Shown one piece after another: positions 30,828 through 43,800 of a DNA stretch of 64,000 nt. The notes below the pieces were generated by a model, which did no database searches, was not told the origin of the DNA, and worked only from the letters and a program-made list of their open reading frames with translations. The translations under genes and the position numbers were made by a program. Position 1 is the first letter of the stretch. Each line of letters starts with the position of its first letter. The DNA comes from Neostapfia colusana (lineage: Eukaryota > Streptophyta > Magnoliopsida > Poales > Poaceae). The stretch lies in the NCBI GenBank assembly GCA_030760725.1, contig JASWHV010000013.1, forward strand, positions 39,714,699 through 39,778,698, in the 5' to 3' direction.

Positions 30828-33800
30828 TGTAAAATCCCCAAAAGTGGTAGCAAGAAAATTCAGCTCATATACACTTATGAAAAATGAGGGGAATTAAAAC
30901 TTTGAATTATAATAAGTGTGAGTTCAAAGTGAGGGTTTAGACTTCCCAAAACTTCCAAACATGGAGATCTAAATGCACAACTTGGATCTTCATAGTCCAA
31001 ATATTCAACATTCCAAATTTCAGCTCATTTGGAGGAGTTTCAATATTTGTTTGGGATTAAAAGGAGAAGCCCTCTAATCTGAATTTCAAATTCAGTTTCA
31101 AATTCCAATTCCCTCAATTTCAAAATTTGGGTTCACAAATGTGTTCTCCACCTTTGAATGAGCATCCATGCCAAAAGTTGGAAATTTTGGAGCTGGTTTG
31201 CTATATTTTTGAGGCAATACAAAGTGGAGAATTCAAACTTCTTTTCAAATTCAAATGATCAAACCACATCCAAATTTCACACCAGAATTCAAACTATTTG
31301 AATTCAGCAAATTCAAACTATGACTTTGGGGTGAAGTCAAGTCTTTAATGTTGAGTTGCTGGGGTAAAATATCAGAGAAAATTGGATAAGAATTAGAAAT
31401 AGTGGGGCCCAATTGTCAGCCACCCAAAGCAAACCAACCGACTGTTTTCCTCCTCAGGTGATCACCGCGCGCCAGCTCCCGAGCAGCCCGTCGCCCGACG
31501 TTGTCCACCGAGCTGCTTTCCCCGACGTCGGTTCACGCGCGTGGCCGGTTATAGCGGCAGCCGAGTGCAGTATCTGCCCTATCCCCATTACCCCGTAGCC
31601 TCTCCACGCTCTGCTCGAGCCTCGCGAACTCAGAACCCTGCCCGGCGGAAGAACCATTCGGCTCATCAACGCCCGGCGAACTCGGCGTGCCTCGCGCGCG
31701 GCTGAGCCACGGGAACCTTGCGCCAGGTCTCGCTCCTGCTTCCCAAAGCCTCAAGTGAACACCAGCACCGACGGTTGGCGCCTACGAGCTGGAATTCCCT
31801 TCGGAGCTCCGGTGTTGATCGCCTGTACGCCACACTGTCGCCCGACGGATTTACGGCCTCTTCCGATCAACCAAAAGGTCCCTGAGGTGCGTGAGGAACC
31901 CTTCTTCCTTCCCTTCCACCAGTTCCTGCTTTATTAGCTCCAGTACCGAGTATTTTGAAGTTTGGCGCCGGCGGTTCTTTAGAATCCCGAGGACCCTTCG
32001 AAGAAATTCGTTGTGCTCGGGGTAGCTCCGTGCTAGATGAGCTTAGAGTAGCTCCGGGACATGCTTGCGCATCTCCCCGAAGTTCTAGCAGCTCAAATGA
32101 GCAAGTAGAGATGTCGGGTACCGAGTTTTTGTCGCCGCCGGAGTTTTGCGGGCTCGGGTCGCCGGTGAGGTCCCCTCTCTGGTGGTTTTCATGGAGAGCG
32201 AGCTATGGGTCGATGTTGTCCATGGGACACTGGTGCTTTTGAAGCAAACCCTAGCCCGAAAGACCCACTGTTGAGGGAGAGCGAGGTCGCCGAAGTAAAG
32301 TTCGACATGGTCGCCGGTGCAAGCACCTTTCCGGCCGTTGTCATCGGCTCCCGACCCCACCATCGTGTTCAGCACGGTGTAGAACTCACAGGCGGCGAGT
32401 TTGACGAAGTTTGGACCACGGGAACCCCGTCCCGGTGAGCCTCGCCGGCGTGCGCCGCCGCGGGAGGCGCGGGCAGCGCGAGGAAGACGAAGGAGGGCCG
32501 GGTCCCACCGGTCAGCCTCCGTATACGCGCGGGGATCGGCTTGTGGCGCCGGATCCAGTGCGGCTGCGCGGGAATAACCCCGTAGCCCCCGGTGTTGCCG
32601 AAATCTCACTGGTCCGATTTAAAACAGTGGGCCCAGTTCCAATTATTTGAAGTTTCTATTAGGGAAATAATTCCTGGAATTAGCTGATCTTTGCAGGCCC
32701 ATAACTTTGTGTAGAAAACTCCAAAAAGAGTGAGACCAATTTTGTTGGATTCCTCATGAGGAGTACTTCACAGAGAAACCAATTTTTGGCTATGAAAGTG
32801 CTCAGGAATTTCTGTAGAATTGTTTTTAATAAATCTTTTAGGGATTTATTACAGGAGCAATTTTTTATGAAATATTCCCAAATTTGGGCAGCAAATCCTC
32901 TTCATAGATACTGATATCCAGTAAAAATTTGGGCTTCATTGGAGGTAATTTGCTAGATCAAATTACCTTCTCAAGTTCAGCCTTTATTTAGAAATTCAAA
33001 TTTAAACAGAAACTGTTCAGCACTTCTGTCCAAACTTCAAAAATTCATATCTCTCTGTTGGTAGCTCCAAAAATGGTGAAACAAATTTTGTTAGAACCAT
33101 GGAGACTTGCCCTACTCAGATCTTCCATTTCTAGCTATGTCAAAGCTCTTGAATTGGGCTCAAATTTCAGAGACGCATTGTACTTGTAGGAATTTTAAAG
33201 ACTACATTGTGCAATGACATGTCTCCAAATTTGGCTCAAATCATCCTTAGAGAGTCTAGTATCCACTGTAAAATTCCCAAAGCCAACTAAGGATCCTAAA
33301 TAGCAATAGCTATGAATAGTAGTTCAATTCTTATAAAGCCTTAATACTTATACATGTATTTTATTACATTTAATAATAGTGACCGAAGTTGAGGATACGC
33401 CGGAGCCTTTGGACGTCCTGCCACCAGAAGCTGACTTTCCGATTAACTCGCAACCAGGCAAGCCCCGGTTTGCACTTAAGTACCTTTTATAAAGTTTTTC
33501 ATTTGTATCACTTATGTCTAGGTTGAAATGTATGCATTAGAGTTAGGGTGATTGAAACCCCAATTGCATAGCCTCTTGACTCCTATGGTGGGTTGGGTAG
33601 TTTACAAACTCGACGAGTAGAGAATGCCATGCTAATGTATAGGATCTCGGTAGAAGTCGAGTGGTTGGAAGCTACTCGCGAGATAGTATTTATCACCCGG
33701 AAATAAAAGAGGTAGATAATGGCTTGGGTTATAAAAATGAGACCCAGCAGGGGGGATAGGATGCAGTGAGCAGAGGTCTCACGTGCTTAGCCCTGTTGGT

Positions 33801-34888
33801 GTCGGTTGAGGACTGTCCGTGTGCGGCCCTGCTGGACAAGTATCGAACAGTACCGGATGCATACTGGCATATGGGAACTAGGAAACCGATGTAATTGGTT
33901 AACCTGGGTGCCGAGGCTTACCCAACCGTAAATAGGAGCGGGTTGAGGGCAGCAAGGTGTAAATCTGCCGGTGAGCGCAGTCACACTCCATGCGGGGACC
34001 TCCTGCCCATTACGGATGGACCGGTTCGGCATTTGGGTTGCCTTTGAAAGGTTGTTGCATACAACAGAGTAGGAAGGGGTGTGGAATTAGGCTTCTGAAA
34101 GTGGGTGTATGTAACGTGTTATCTGGATGTGTCTTGATTGCAATCACCGTCCCTCGCGGTTATTTGAGTACCTGCTTGTTCACTGCGCTGTGACGTAGTA
34201 AGAAGTGAAAAAAGCCAACTGAAAATGCTGTATTGATCTATTAATGTCTTGAATACCTTGAGTGCTGTAGTTATAGAGCCAATTAAGTTTATATTCCACT
34301 TTGGGCATCACCACATCGGAGGAAAGCGTTTCTTGTTTGATTGTGGACTTCCGATGTGAGGGCTGCCTAAGGCATACAAATCCGCTGTTATAAAAACTGA
34401 AAGCAAGGATCAACTTATAGGCGTGTCTTTCCTACAAAGTTCTTTCCTACCTTACACATCCTTGCACGTAGAGTTCCATGCCTAGGGTTGACGGTTAAGA
34501 CGTGCTGAGCCTTCGTGCTCACGGTTGCAATATTTGAGCCGTATGCAGGTGAGAGCTATGAGGAGGGGTCCGATGACGAGGCGATGCCCCCGTCGGGGTA
34601 CACGGCCGAGCTGGAGCCCTGCACGCCGCCGTGATCTCCGGTTACTTGATGCTAGTGTGTAGCGTCCCCGGGCTGGACGGCTGCACTTTTGCTTAGTTAG
34701 GATTTGAGAGCAACTATCTATATAACTTACGTTGTTAATTAGGTTTTGTAAAAGACTTCCGCTGTTTTATATCAAATAAAAGTTTGTATGTTGTTCTTTA
34801 TTCTTTTCGTGTGTGCTGTTGGGTGCCGCATCGTACGACACCACCCTATGCGATCTTGGAGTGTGTGAACCACGGGGTGGTCCCCACA
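30828..34888 (+). mobile_element. Element F: solo LTR of a long-LTR gypsy element (4061 bp)
   Basis: Starts TGTAAAATCCCC, ends TGGTCCCCACA, and is flanked by a perfect 5-bp duplication GGTTT (30823-30827 and 34889-34893). No internal primer site, gag or pol is present and I see no second copy of its start or end, so it is a solo LTR left by recombination between two LTRs. Its plan matches the chromovirus LTRs here: AT-rich start, GC-rich leader (31440-32580) with donor GTCGCCG|GTGAGGTCC (exon edge near 32165), AT-rich stretch, then the two cassette exons. Length suits the Del/Tekay group. Open frames inside the GC-rich leader are not supported as genes. Confidence 0.85.
33380..34634 (+). other. 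Two-exon acidic peptide cassette in solo LTR F (predicted, spliced)
   Basis: First segment 33380-33457 (78 nt) follows AATAATAG and ends CAACCAG before GCAAGCCCC. It is open and includes TEVEDTPEPLDVLPPEADF. The second segment 34549-34634 follows GTATGCAG and reads ESYEEGSDDEAMPPSGYTAE and on to TGA at 34632. Joining across 33458-34548 (1091 nt) keeps phase 1. Composition (acidic, Pro-rich) and phase agree with LTRs A, B, C and E, although the nucleotide sequence is very different. Confidence 0.45.
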
Positions 34889-34893
34889 GGTTT

Positions 34894-34989
34894 AGGACCT
34901 ATCCCTTCCAATAGATGTAAAGTGAACGTAAATAAATAATAATTTGTTCTTGCGAAATTCTTATTTTCTTATATTGTATAGTCTAGAAA
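34894..34989 (+). other. CACTA sequence before the transposase exon
   Basis: AT-rich intron-like sequence ending in TATTGTATAG at 34981, an acceptor-like site just before the first recognisable transposase codons. Confidence 0.45.
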
Positions 34990-37201
34990 GTGGACGATGA
35001 TAGACGATGGATGTATGATGGTTGGTGGAAGAATGCTGCGCCTTCGGATGAATGGGCTATCAATACTAAGGCATTTATCAGTCGGGCTTTTTCTTTATCG
35101 ACCAACCATTTTGTGAAGTGTCCGTGCAACAAGTGTCGTAACTTTTTATGCAAGGAGAAGTTTGACATGGAACGAGATCTTTGTCAATTTGGTTTTATGC
35201 CAGGTTATGAAACATAGTATGAGCATGGTGAGTTATACCATAGTAATGTTGATGTTGATGAAGTAGATGCTGATAACGAGGACAGAATGGAAGACATGGT
35301 TGAAGCACTACATCGTGATTATGGTGAAGGTACATCTACAGAAATTCCTGGACCCGAAGTTCAAGAGTTCTATAGAAATCTCTCCGCATCACATGAACAA
35401 TTGCATGAGCACACTAAAGTGTCCATCCTTTCAACCGTTACTCGTCTCATGTCTATAAAATCAAAGTACAATTGTCGAACAAGTGCTACGATGATCTCTT
35501 AGATTTAATATCAGACATTCTTTCGATGAATCATAAGTTGTCGAGGGGCATGTACCAGTCAAAGAAATTCATGGCAGGCCTTGGTATGAAGTACGAAAAG
35601 ATTAATTGTTGTCCTAACAACTGTATGCTTTTTGGGTATGTTTCATATATATGCACCATATTTATCTTAATAAAATTTTCATTACTACATGTACCATTTT
35701 ATTTGTACGAACGATATCGCTTGCCGGATGACCATGACGCTGCTCTCGAGTCTAGAGCACACAAAGTCTTCCATAAAGCTGCGCGAAAAGTTGTCAATGA
35801 TATGATGTCAAATGCATGAATATCGGCTGTGTGTTTATACTACAAGGAGAAGGTTGGACAAATGATGACCAAGAGAATGGGAGCTTCAAAAATTTACCTA
35901 GACGACGATTAATACCATCAGGTAATGATTCCTTGGATGGTAAAGTGTTCTGATGCTTATTACGCTTTATGTACTTATTGGGCATCGAGTGAGTATCGAG
36001 AGAGATCTAACTCCAAAAGAATCAAGTGGGTCTGGTGGTCAAGTTCTCCATCGTTATGGTGGAGATGGTCATATTCGTCTTTCGAAAAGAATGGTGAGTT
36101 TTAGTTCATTTACAATTTGTTATTATAATGTTAGATTTTATAGCAATATGTTTATAATATATCTTTGTAAGCTGCTCAAAGTGGCGAGGAGCCTTTTTTC
36201 ATCGATACTTATATAAGAGGACATAGAGGCTCAGATGACAGCCAGTTGTGCACACTGACATCAACTCAGAACTTGGTATGCCATATTAATCAATTTTATT
36301 ATGAAACAATACAAATAGTTGGTTTACTTAGTTTTTCTTGTGTGTAGGAGAAATATGCTGAAGAGATGGCTAGACGTCATGGAGATGACTATGATTGGAG
36401 AAAACAAGACGTCGATGTCGTGGCTTTGTACCAATCTGGTGAGGAAAGCCTCACGGGAGGTGAACTTTTACTAACCTCATATTCTTTTATTCACATACTA
36501 AACTTGCTTCGAGTGTTATCTTATAATCATGTCATATTTGTTTATGTAGGTATTCAATGTTCAATGTTGTGATGAACACTGATGTGGTTCTTTCGATGTC
36601 ACGGTCAACACAGAGCAGGGCAAGTTCTTCTCGACGTACGCATACTAGAGATGAGTCAAGATTCAAACAAATGGAAGAGGAGCAAGCTGCATTGAGAGAA
36701 CATATGAGACGACAGGAAGATCACATGAGACGACAGGAAGAGTGCATAAAAGCAAAAATGACTACTTTGCGAACTTGACAGCATGGCAACAATAGATGCA
36801 GGTAAATTGTTATAAGAGTTTAAGAATTTATGTTAATATTTAAAGAATAAGTATGCTAAACATTTCAAAATAAATTTAGGGATACTTTTCTCAACTTGGA
36901 TTGCCTGCCGCTATGCTACCGCTACCGATGCCCCCACAGCTACCGACATCTCCATCAATACCGGTGCTTCCACAACTTCCTGCTGTTAGAACACAGGTAA
37001 TAATATATACTTATAATATTCTTTTCACTTTTATAGATGATTAATATATTTATAACATGTATCTTTATTTTTCATTATGGATCATCCTCAAGACCACAAA
37101 ATTTTTAGAGACATATTGCAAATTTGCCCACATCATCTACAGGAGAACGGTGTGGAGAAGACTTCGTCGATCAGTTGTTCGCTCCGGGTGGTAGCAACTA
37201 G
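34990..37201 (+). pseudogene. CACTA transposase gene: TNP2 N-terminus joined to TNPA-like C-terminus, disrupted
   Basis: 34990-35217 matches the transposase-associated domain found at the N-terminus of plant TNP2 proteins (WMYDGWWKN; HFVKCPCNKCRNF; LCQFGFMPGY), with an in-frame TAG at 35215 where Trp is expected. 35287-35640 continues (STVTRLMSIKSKYN; NKCYDDLLDLISDIL; KYEKINCCPNNCMLFG) after a frameshift near 35470. From 35700 the sequence is that of the plant transposase family of PF03004 type (YERYRLPDD; VFHKAARKVVNDMM), then MARRHGDDYDW (36366), an intron 36460-36549, a coiled-coil exon (MEEEQAALREHMRRQEDHMR, 36550-36776), a Pro/Leu-rich exon 36880-36996, and a last exon ending FAPGGSN with TAG near 37199. 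The catalytic TNP2 domain is absent. Non-autonomous. Confidence 0.85.
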
Positions 37202-37424
37202 GTAAGTTGTTAAAACAATCTAAGATGCATTTAGAGTCCTTTTGTCACATATCTGTTTCCGCTTCCATTTTCCAAAACGATATGATGTTACTTTTCATTT
37301 AAATCTTATCAAATTGGTTCTAATGTATAAATAGGTGATACAGGAAGAACGGCAAGCGGGATGAGCTGATGAGTTGTCAGTTGTAATTATTCTGAGCCGT
37401 GTAATAACGTTTCAATTTGAATTG
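37202..37424 (+). other. CACTA 3' untranslated or intron sequence
   Basis: AT-rich, with the donor-like CTAG|GTAAGTTG at 37198 and no further coding similarity, up to the AACTC duplication of element C (37425-37429). Confidence 0.4.
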
Positions 37425-37429
37425 AACTC

Positions 37430-40404
37430 TGTGACACCCTCATCTCTGGTTTCTGCATGTATTCATATTTCATGTGGAGAAAACATTTTTAGAGGAAGTG
37501 GGAACAGAGGAATTATCAAATAGATAGCCAGTAAGAGCCGAATCCAGTTCACAGAAAGCGCCGAAGACAACTTACCGCGGCCGCTAGCCACCTGGCGTGA
37601 TCGGAGCTCGTCCCTGCGAAGTGTAGAGAGGTCCGCCGCTAAAATGGCTATGTAGCAGGCTCGGGGCTCATCTCCGCAAAGGAGGAGAGGTCCGACCTTA
37701 TGGGACACGTGTTGCCCCCGGAGCTAGTCATCATGGAAAATCAGAGGACTGGTCACGCGGGATACGTGTCGATCTTGGAGCTCACCTCCGAGAGGTTCGG
37801 TTCCAATGAACACATGTCGCCACCGGAGCTTACCTACGGGAGGTCCGACACTGACACGTGGCATGTGCGGAGCCACCTCCGAGTAAGAGAGGAGGTCCCG
37901 ACCACCAGGATACGTGGCGCCCGCGGAGCTCACCTCCAAGGAAGAGGGAGGTCTCGCTCGTTTGACACGCGACACAACCGGAGCCCGTCTCTGTGAAAAA
38001 AGGAGAGACCAGGCCCGATGGACACGTGGCGCCTCCGGAGCTCATTGCCGCGAAGGTAACGGGTTCTGAAGCGATTTTGGAATCTGTATGCGTAAGAATA
38101 CCGGTACGTAAAGGAAACCGACCTGAATTCCACAACGTTACCGTACCGAATCAACCAAAAATAAGATGTTAGGATCTAACAACGATCTGAATAGGACTCT
38201 TATTCGGGATACAATCAGATTAGGACTCTTCTCTTCCCGATTATAAATAGAACCCAAAACCTCTGGCCGAAACCACAAACTTTTTTTCCAACTCCTGAGC
38301 CGACGACTTAGAGCCCTAGTCCCAACCCGCCGGGTAGACCAGTGCAGCAAGGAAGATCGCCGGAGGAAGCCCAACGATCTGAGGAGGACCACGAGGCCAA
38401 GAAGAACGTAAGGTAGGTCTCCAATACCACCTTATGACATCATTGTGTTCTTTTTGCATATGTTCTTTAATTCCTTTGAAGCCTTCTCGTGGACAGATCA
38501 CTTGATGATCAGGTTGATCTAAAGACAAAGATCATTGCCACGTCCACCTTTGATCTGAACACCTCTGTCCATGCAAGCCATGCAAGAACACGTGCAAACC
38601 AATAAAACAAATCATAGGATAGCATGCATGTGCATCATCGCATCAAGTTAATCGTTTGTGCATGATATTGATTGCTGTGAATCTTGTATGCACGTGATCC
38701 TACATAGCAGGACAAGCTTAGGGAGCTGTCTACGACGAACTGCAGCAACAAGGTTTTGAGATCTAAGAACAACCGGAACCGCAAGAACAAGGCAAGTGCT
38801 CCTTGACCATATTGATCCTATGTTTTGAGTAAAACTGTTTTGTTTTGTGAAAAGGTGAGTGTGCTGAGTCAAACATGATGGGAAACCCTTTTTATAGGAG
38901 TTGACTAGTTTTGGTTAAACCACCCTTGTCGCCAGGGATGTTTTATGAGTCGGGTATGGTTTTTTGCTTTATGCTTCGCTGAGTCTATGGGATTGGGAAG
39001 AGAGGTAGATGTGTCTAGCTGACTGCACTCGTAAGGATAATGAGAAACTGATGATGTTAATGAATGTGGATCGGAGGGAGATCTAGGCATGTCTGGGTTT
39101 GTGAATGAGGTAGCGTGAAATGGTGGTTTACTTGCCGTAGATCTAAGGACCGGTTCATGCATGCACATGCCAGGATAACAGTGCCACCACAAGGCCAAGT
39201 ATGGGTGCGGCTTAGCTGAGTAATTAGGTGAGTTGCTAGAGTGTTATGGACTGTGGAAGTCACGGGAAATGGGAGTTGAGTGAGGACTGCCCTGGGAACT
39301 GCATGGCACAAGAGGGGGCCCGTGGGTGGGAGAATTAGAGATTCTAGCCTACCAGTTAAACCTTAGTGAGTCCATACATCTAGTAACCCCTTTGTAAAGG
39401 CTATTTTGTGATCTCTTGACCATACACCGACGGTTGTGTACTGGTATAATGGAGGTTCTGCAGTCGCCGACGGGTGACGAAATCACAAACTTGTGGGTAA
39501 AGAGGTGCAAACTCTGCAGAGTCTAGAACTATCATGATAGCCGAGCTTACGGTCACGAGCACCTGGCTAAACTGCCATGATTAGTTGGGATGGTTATTGG
39601 GATAGTTCTTGGTTATGGTTATTGATTATGGTTATGGTTTGGTTTTTGGGACTGTTGAGTCCGGGTGATAAGATGGTTGCATGACTGTTAAGTCATGGCA
39701 ACGAGATTGGTCTCGGTGTGAGACGAAAGTTGTTTATGAGATGAGATGGTAGCGAATACAGGAAGGTATTCGTGAGATGGTAGCGAATACGAGGAGGTAT
39801 TCGTGAGTAAGAATGAAGTTGGTTAATGTTCGGGTGGAATATGGAAAGTGATGGAGGTACGTTGGTAATTCAATACATGCTGGGATTACATTCACCTAAA
39901 GTTAAGTTGTTGTTTTATCATGGTTTTATAGATCTGCTTTTCTGCAAATGAGCCTTTTTATACCTACCTTGTTATGATCTACATATCACGTGTTTTTCCC
40001 GCACTTGCTGAGTACATTATTGTACTCAAACTTGCATTATTATCTCCTCATCAGCAGCAGAAGAAGATTACTATGAAGACCAGGTGGAACATTAAGGCGT
40101 GTGATCTATTCTCAACCTTGCCTGTGGAGGGAGTAGAGATAGAGCCATTTCTGCTTAGATTCGCTTCCGCATTAGTTAAATCGCTTCCACATTAGAATAA
40201 AGACTTCCGCTGCATAGAAATAAGACTTCCGCTGTGAGCATGAGTCCAAGACTCATAAGACATTGTAATAAACTCTGTTATTCGTGGTTATATATATTCT
40301 AAATTCAGTTTGTGGAATATATGTATATGTGTGATGAACATCTTGGGCACACATATGCATTAGTTCTTGGTTCTGTGGTTTTCCACAGAATTGAGGGCGT
40401 CACA
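37430..40404 (+). repeat. 5' LTR of element C (2975 bp)
   Basis: Co-linear with LTR A and with the interrupted 3' LTR. Carries the CACGTG-containing array (about 37560-38065), the TATA box (38242-38249), a leader donor AAGAAC|GTAAGG near 38407, and cassette exons 38711-38791 and 40061-40095. In this copy the first cassette exon has two nonsense changes (CAG to TAG and CAA to TAA) absent from the 3' LTR copy. Confidence 0.95.
38711..40095 (+). pseudogene. Acidic peptide cassette in 5' LTR of C, two nonsense changes
   Basis: First segment 38711-38791 (81 nt) ends CAAG before GCAAGTGCTCC. It has TAG and TAA where LTR A and the 3' LTR of C have CAG and CAA. The second segment 40061-40095 follows CATCAGCAGCAG and reads EEDYYEDQVEH then TAA. 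Spacing and phase 1 are as in the other LTRs. Both changes are C to T. Confidence 0.42.
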
Positions 40405-40864
40405 GATTGGCATGAGAGCCACGGGTTGACAGTAGGTTACACGCCTAGATAGGAACCTCAGATTGATATTAGAGCCACAGGCTAACAGTAGGTTACACCC
40501 CTAAATAGGAGACACAGATTGGTATTAGACACAGATTGGTAGTTAAGCTACGTTGACCGAAAGAAGCACCCTAGGACGCTTAGATTGGCCTTGAAACCAC
40601 CTTGGCATAGGAAACCAGTCTTGAATAGGAGTTGTATGAGCCCTTGCAATAATTATTTTGATTGTGTGCTTAGTTTGAGTTGTGAGACGTTTCCAAACAT
40701 TGTCCATATCCACACGTAAGTAGAAAGAGGTGTGAGATGTTTCGGCACTTGTTCACATCCTCATATGGGCTAATATATATATAGTCCAACTCACCTTGAT
40801 GCATATAGTTGAAGGGACCTACCTAACCTCCTAACATTCTATTCTATCTTGGTCTCTCTCACAG
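40405..40864 (+). other. Untranslated leader between 5' LTR and gag of element C
   Basis: Holds the primer site and three variants of a 60-70 bp segment beginning GATTGG(C/T)AT(G/T)AGA. No ORF. It runs to the gag ATG at 40865. Confidence 0.6.
40408..40420 (+). promoter_or_regulatory. Degenerate primer-binding site of element C
   Basis: TGGCATGAGAGCC begins 3 nt after the 5' LTR and differs from the Met-tRNA site TGGTATCAGAGCC at two positions. Related strings (TTGGTATTAGA) recur at 40511-40521, suggesting small local duplications in the leader. Confidence 0.6.
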
Positions 40865-43800
40865 ATGGTGAGAGGAAACGCCGGCCGAAGGAACGTCCGT
40901 GACACCCAAGAGGATGATCACGAGGAAGTTCCTGTTAACCCCGGAGCTGGCGAGAACAACCTAGAAAGGTTGATGGCCATGCAAAACCAGCTTATGCAAA
41001 CCATGATCCAAACTTTGGGTCAGTTGCAGGCCAACCACAACCCCGTTCCGGCACCACCGCTACCACCACAGCCGGCTCACAACAAACTGGGAAAGTTCAT
41101 GAGGACTCGGCCACCCACCTTTGCTCAAGCTAGTGATCCCATGGAGGCCGATGATTGGTTGAAATCCATGGAGAAGAAGTTTGCCATTGTTCAGTGCAAT
41201 GACCAAGAAAAGGTTCTCTTTGCGTCGCACCAACTTATGGGAGCTGCCGCTGACTGGTGGGATGCCCTATGCAACGCCCATGTCAACCCGGAGACAATCA
41301 CTTGGACTGAGTTCAAGGAAAGTTTTCGCTCTCATTACATCCCTGCTGGTGTAATGATGCTCAAGAGGCAGGAGTTCGAAGGTCTCCGCCAAGGATAGAG
41401 AAGTGTGAATGAGTACCTCAACAAGTTCACGCAACTGTTCCGGTATGCCCCCGAAGATGTCAACTCAGTTCAGAGGAAGCAGTACCTGTTCATGAGAGGG
41501 TTGAACAATGAGATCCAGGTTCAGCTCCTCAACAATGACTACGTAAGCTTCCAAAAGCTGGTTGACAAGGCCATAGTGGTTAAAAACAAGATCCGAGAGA
41601 TCGAGCGAGAGTGCAAGAGAAAGATGCCATACCAGCCTCAAGGGAGCGACGTACGACCTCGGTACATGCCCCCTGCACCGCAGTATGGGTCGACCACTAC
41701 TGCATACTACCCTGGTCAGCCACCACAGCAACGACCCGTTGCACCAGCACCTCGTGTGCCCATGCCCCCTGCGCCCCGACCCAACAATGGCGCTCCTGTT
41801 CAGAACCCCCGCCCCAACGTATCTGCTGTCGTAGGCAACAGGGCATGCTTTGCATGCGGGGAAATAGGACACTTCACGAACCAGTGCCCGAGGAGAGGCC
41901 CTGGACAACAAGGTAACATGCCCAAGCAGAACCCGCAACCGAACGGAGGGGACAATCCAGGAAACCGTGGACAGCAGAACTATGCTTGCGGTAACGTGAA
42001 CCATGTCTCTGCTGAGGAAGCACAACAGGCTGAGGACGTCGTAATTGGTACGTTCCTTGCCAACTCCAACCCAGCCACCATCTTATTTGATTCTGGAGCA
42101 TCACATTCCTTCATATCATCCAAATATGTTGACAAACATCATCTACCCGTATCCCACTTAGAATGTGCCATGTTAGTAAATTCTCCCGGAGGAGAAATGA
42201 GGACTAATATAGTATGTCCAAAAGTAAGCCTTAAAATAAGGGGGGTAGACTTCCTGGCCAACCTTATTGTCTTGGACTTCCAAGGGATTGACATCATACT
42301 CGGAATGGATTGGTTAAGCAAGCACAATGGAGTAATCCAATGTGCTGAAAGGAGCGTGCAGTTCACAAACGAGCACGGCATTCGTGTCGAGTTTGAGTCA
42401 GCCCAGCAAACAACCGAACGGGCAATTTTGAACCACGTCGAAGGTACAACATTGGACAACATTCTAGTGGTTCAGAAATTTTTGGACGTGTTCCCGGAAG
42501 AGCTTCCAGGTATGCCACCTGACCGGGACATTGAGTTTGCTATAGATTTAGTACCCAGAACTGCACCCATAGCCAAGAGACCCTATAGGATGCCCGTCAA
42601 TGAGCTAGTAGAACTCAAGAAGCAAATTCAAGAATAGTTGGAGAAGGGTTTTATCCGTCCAAGCTCGTCACCATGGGGAGCTCCGGTGCTCTTCATAGAC
42701 AAGAAGGATGGAACTCAAAGGATGTGCGTGGACTATAGGTCTCTCAACGAGGTAACAATCAAAACAAATACCTTTTGCCCCGTATAGAGGACCTATTCGA
42801 CCAAATGAAAGGAGCTCGAGTGTTCTCCAAGATTGATCTTCGGTTGGGATACTTCTAGCTGAAGATTAAGCCCTCCGATATACCCAAGACAGCCTTTCGA
42901 ACACGTTATGGTTCGTATGAATATACCGTAATGTCTTTTGGGTTGACAAATGCACCTGCATACTTCATGTACCTTATGAACAAGGTTTTCATGGAGTACT
43001 TGGACAAGTTCATCATGGTTTTCATCGACGACATTATGGTGTATTCAAAAAGTGAGGAGGGGCATGAAGAACTTTTGAAATTGACCTTGCAGAAATTGCG
43101 TGAGCATCAATTGTATGTCAAGCTTAACAAGTTTCAATTTTGGCTAAAGGAAATATCTTTCCTAGGCCACATTATCTCCAAGGAAGGGGTATCGGTTGAT
43201 CCCGGAAAAGTGAGAGATGTTCTGAAGTGGGACCAACTGCAGAGCGTGAGGGATATTCGGAGTTTTCTTGGGATGGCCAGATACTATCGACGCTTCATTA
43301 AAGACTTCTCTAAAATAGCAAAGCCTATGACGGAGTTGCTAATGAAGGGAAAAGTCTTCCAATGGACACCGGCCTGCCAAGGAAGTTTTGAGGAACTCAA
43401 GAAAAGGCTAACCACAGCACCAATTCTAGTATTGCCAGACGTAAGCAAGAGCTTTGACAAATATTGTGACGCATCCAGACAGGGGCTTGGATGTGTGCTC
43501 ATGCAAGAGGGACAAGTGGTAGCCTATGCCTCACGACAATTAAAGATGCATGAGCTTAATTATCCTACACATGACTTGGAGCTAGCAGCAGTGGTGCATG
43601 CATTGATTGGAGACATTATATCCTTGGTCATCGATGTGAGATCTATAAGGATCATAAAAGCCTCAAGTACATATTTACACAAACGCACTTGAATTTGAGG
43701 CAACGTCGATGGTTGGAACTCATCAAGGATTACGATGTTGGAATCAACTACCACCCCGGCAAGGCCAATGTAGTAGCTGATGCATTGAGCCGAAAGGGAG

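Noticed and set aside
40511..40521. TTGGTATTAGA as a second primer-binding site in element C
   Set aside because: It is about 100 bp from the LTR end; primer sites lie directly beside the LTR, and this is better explained as a small leader duplication.
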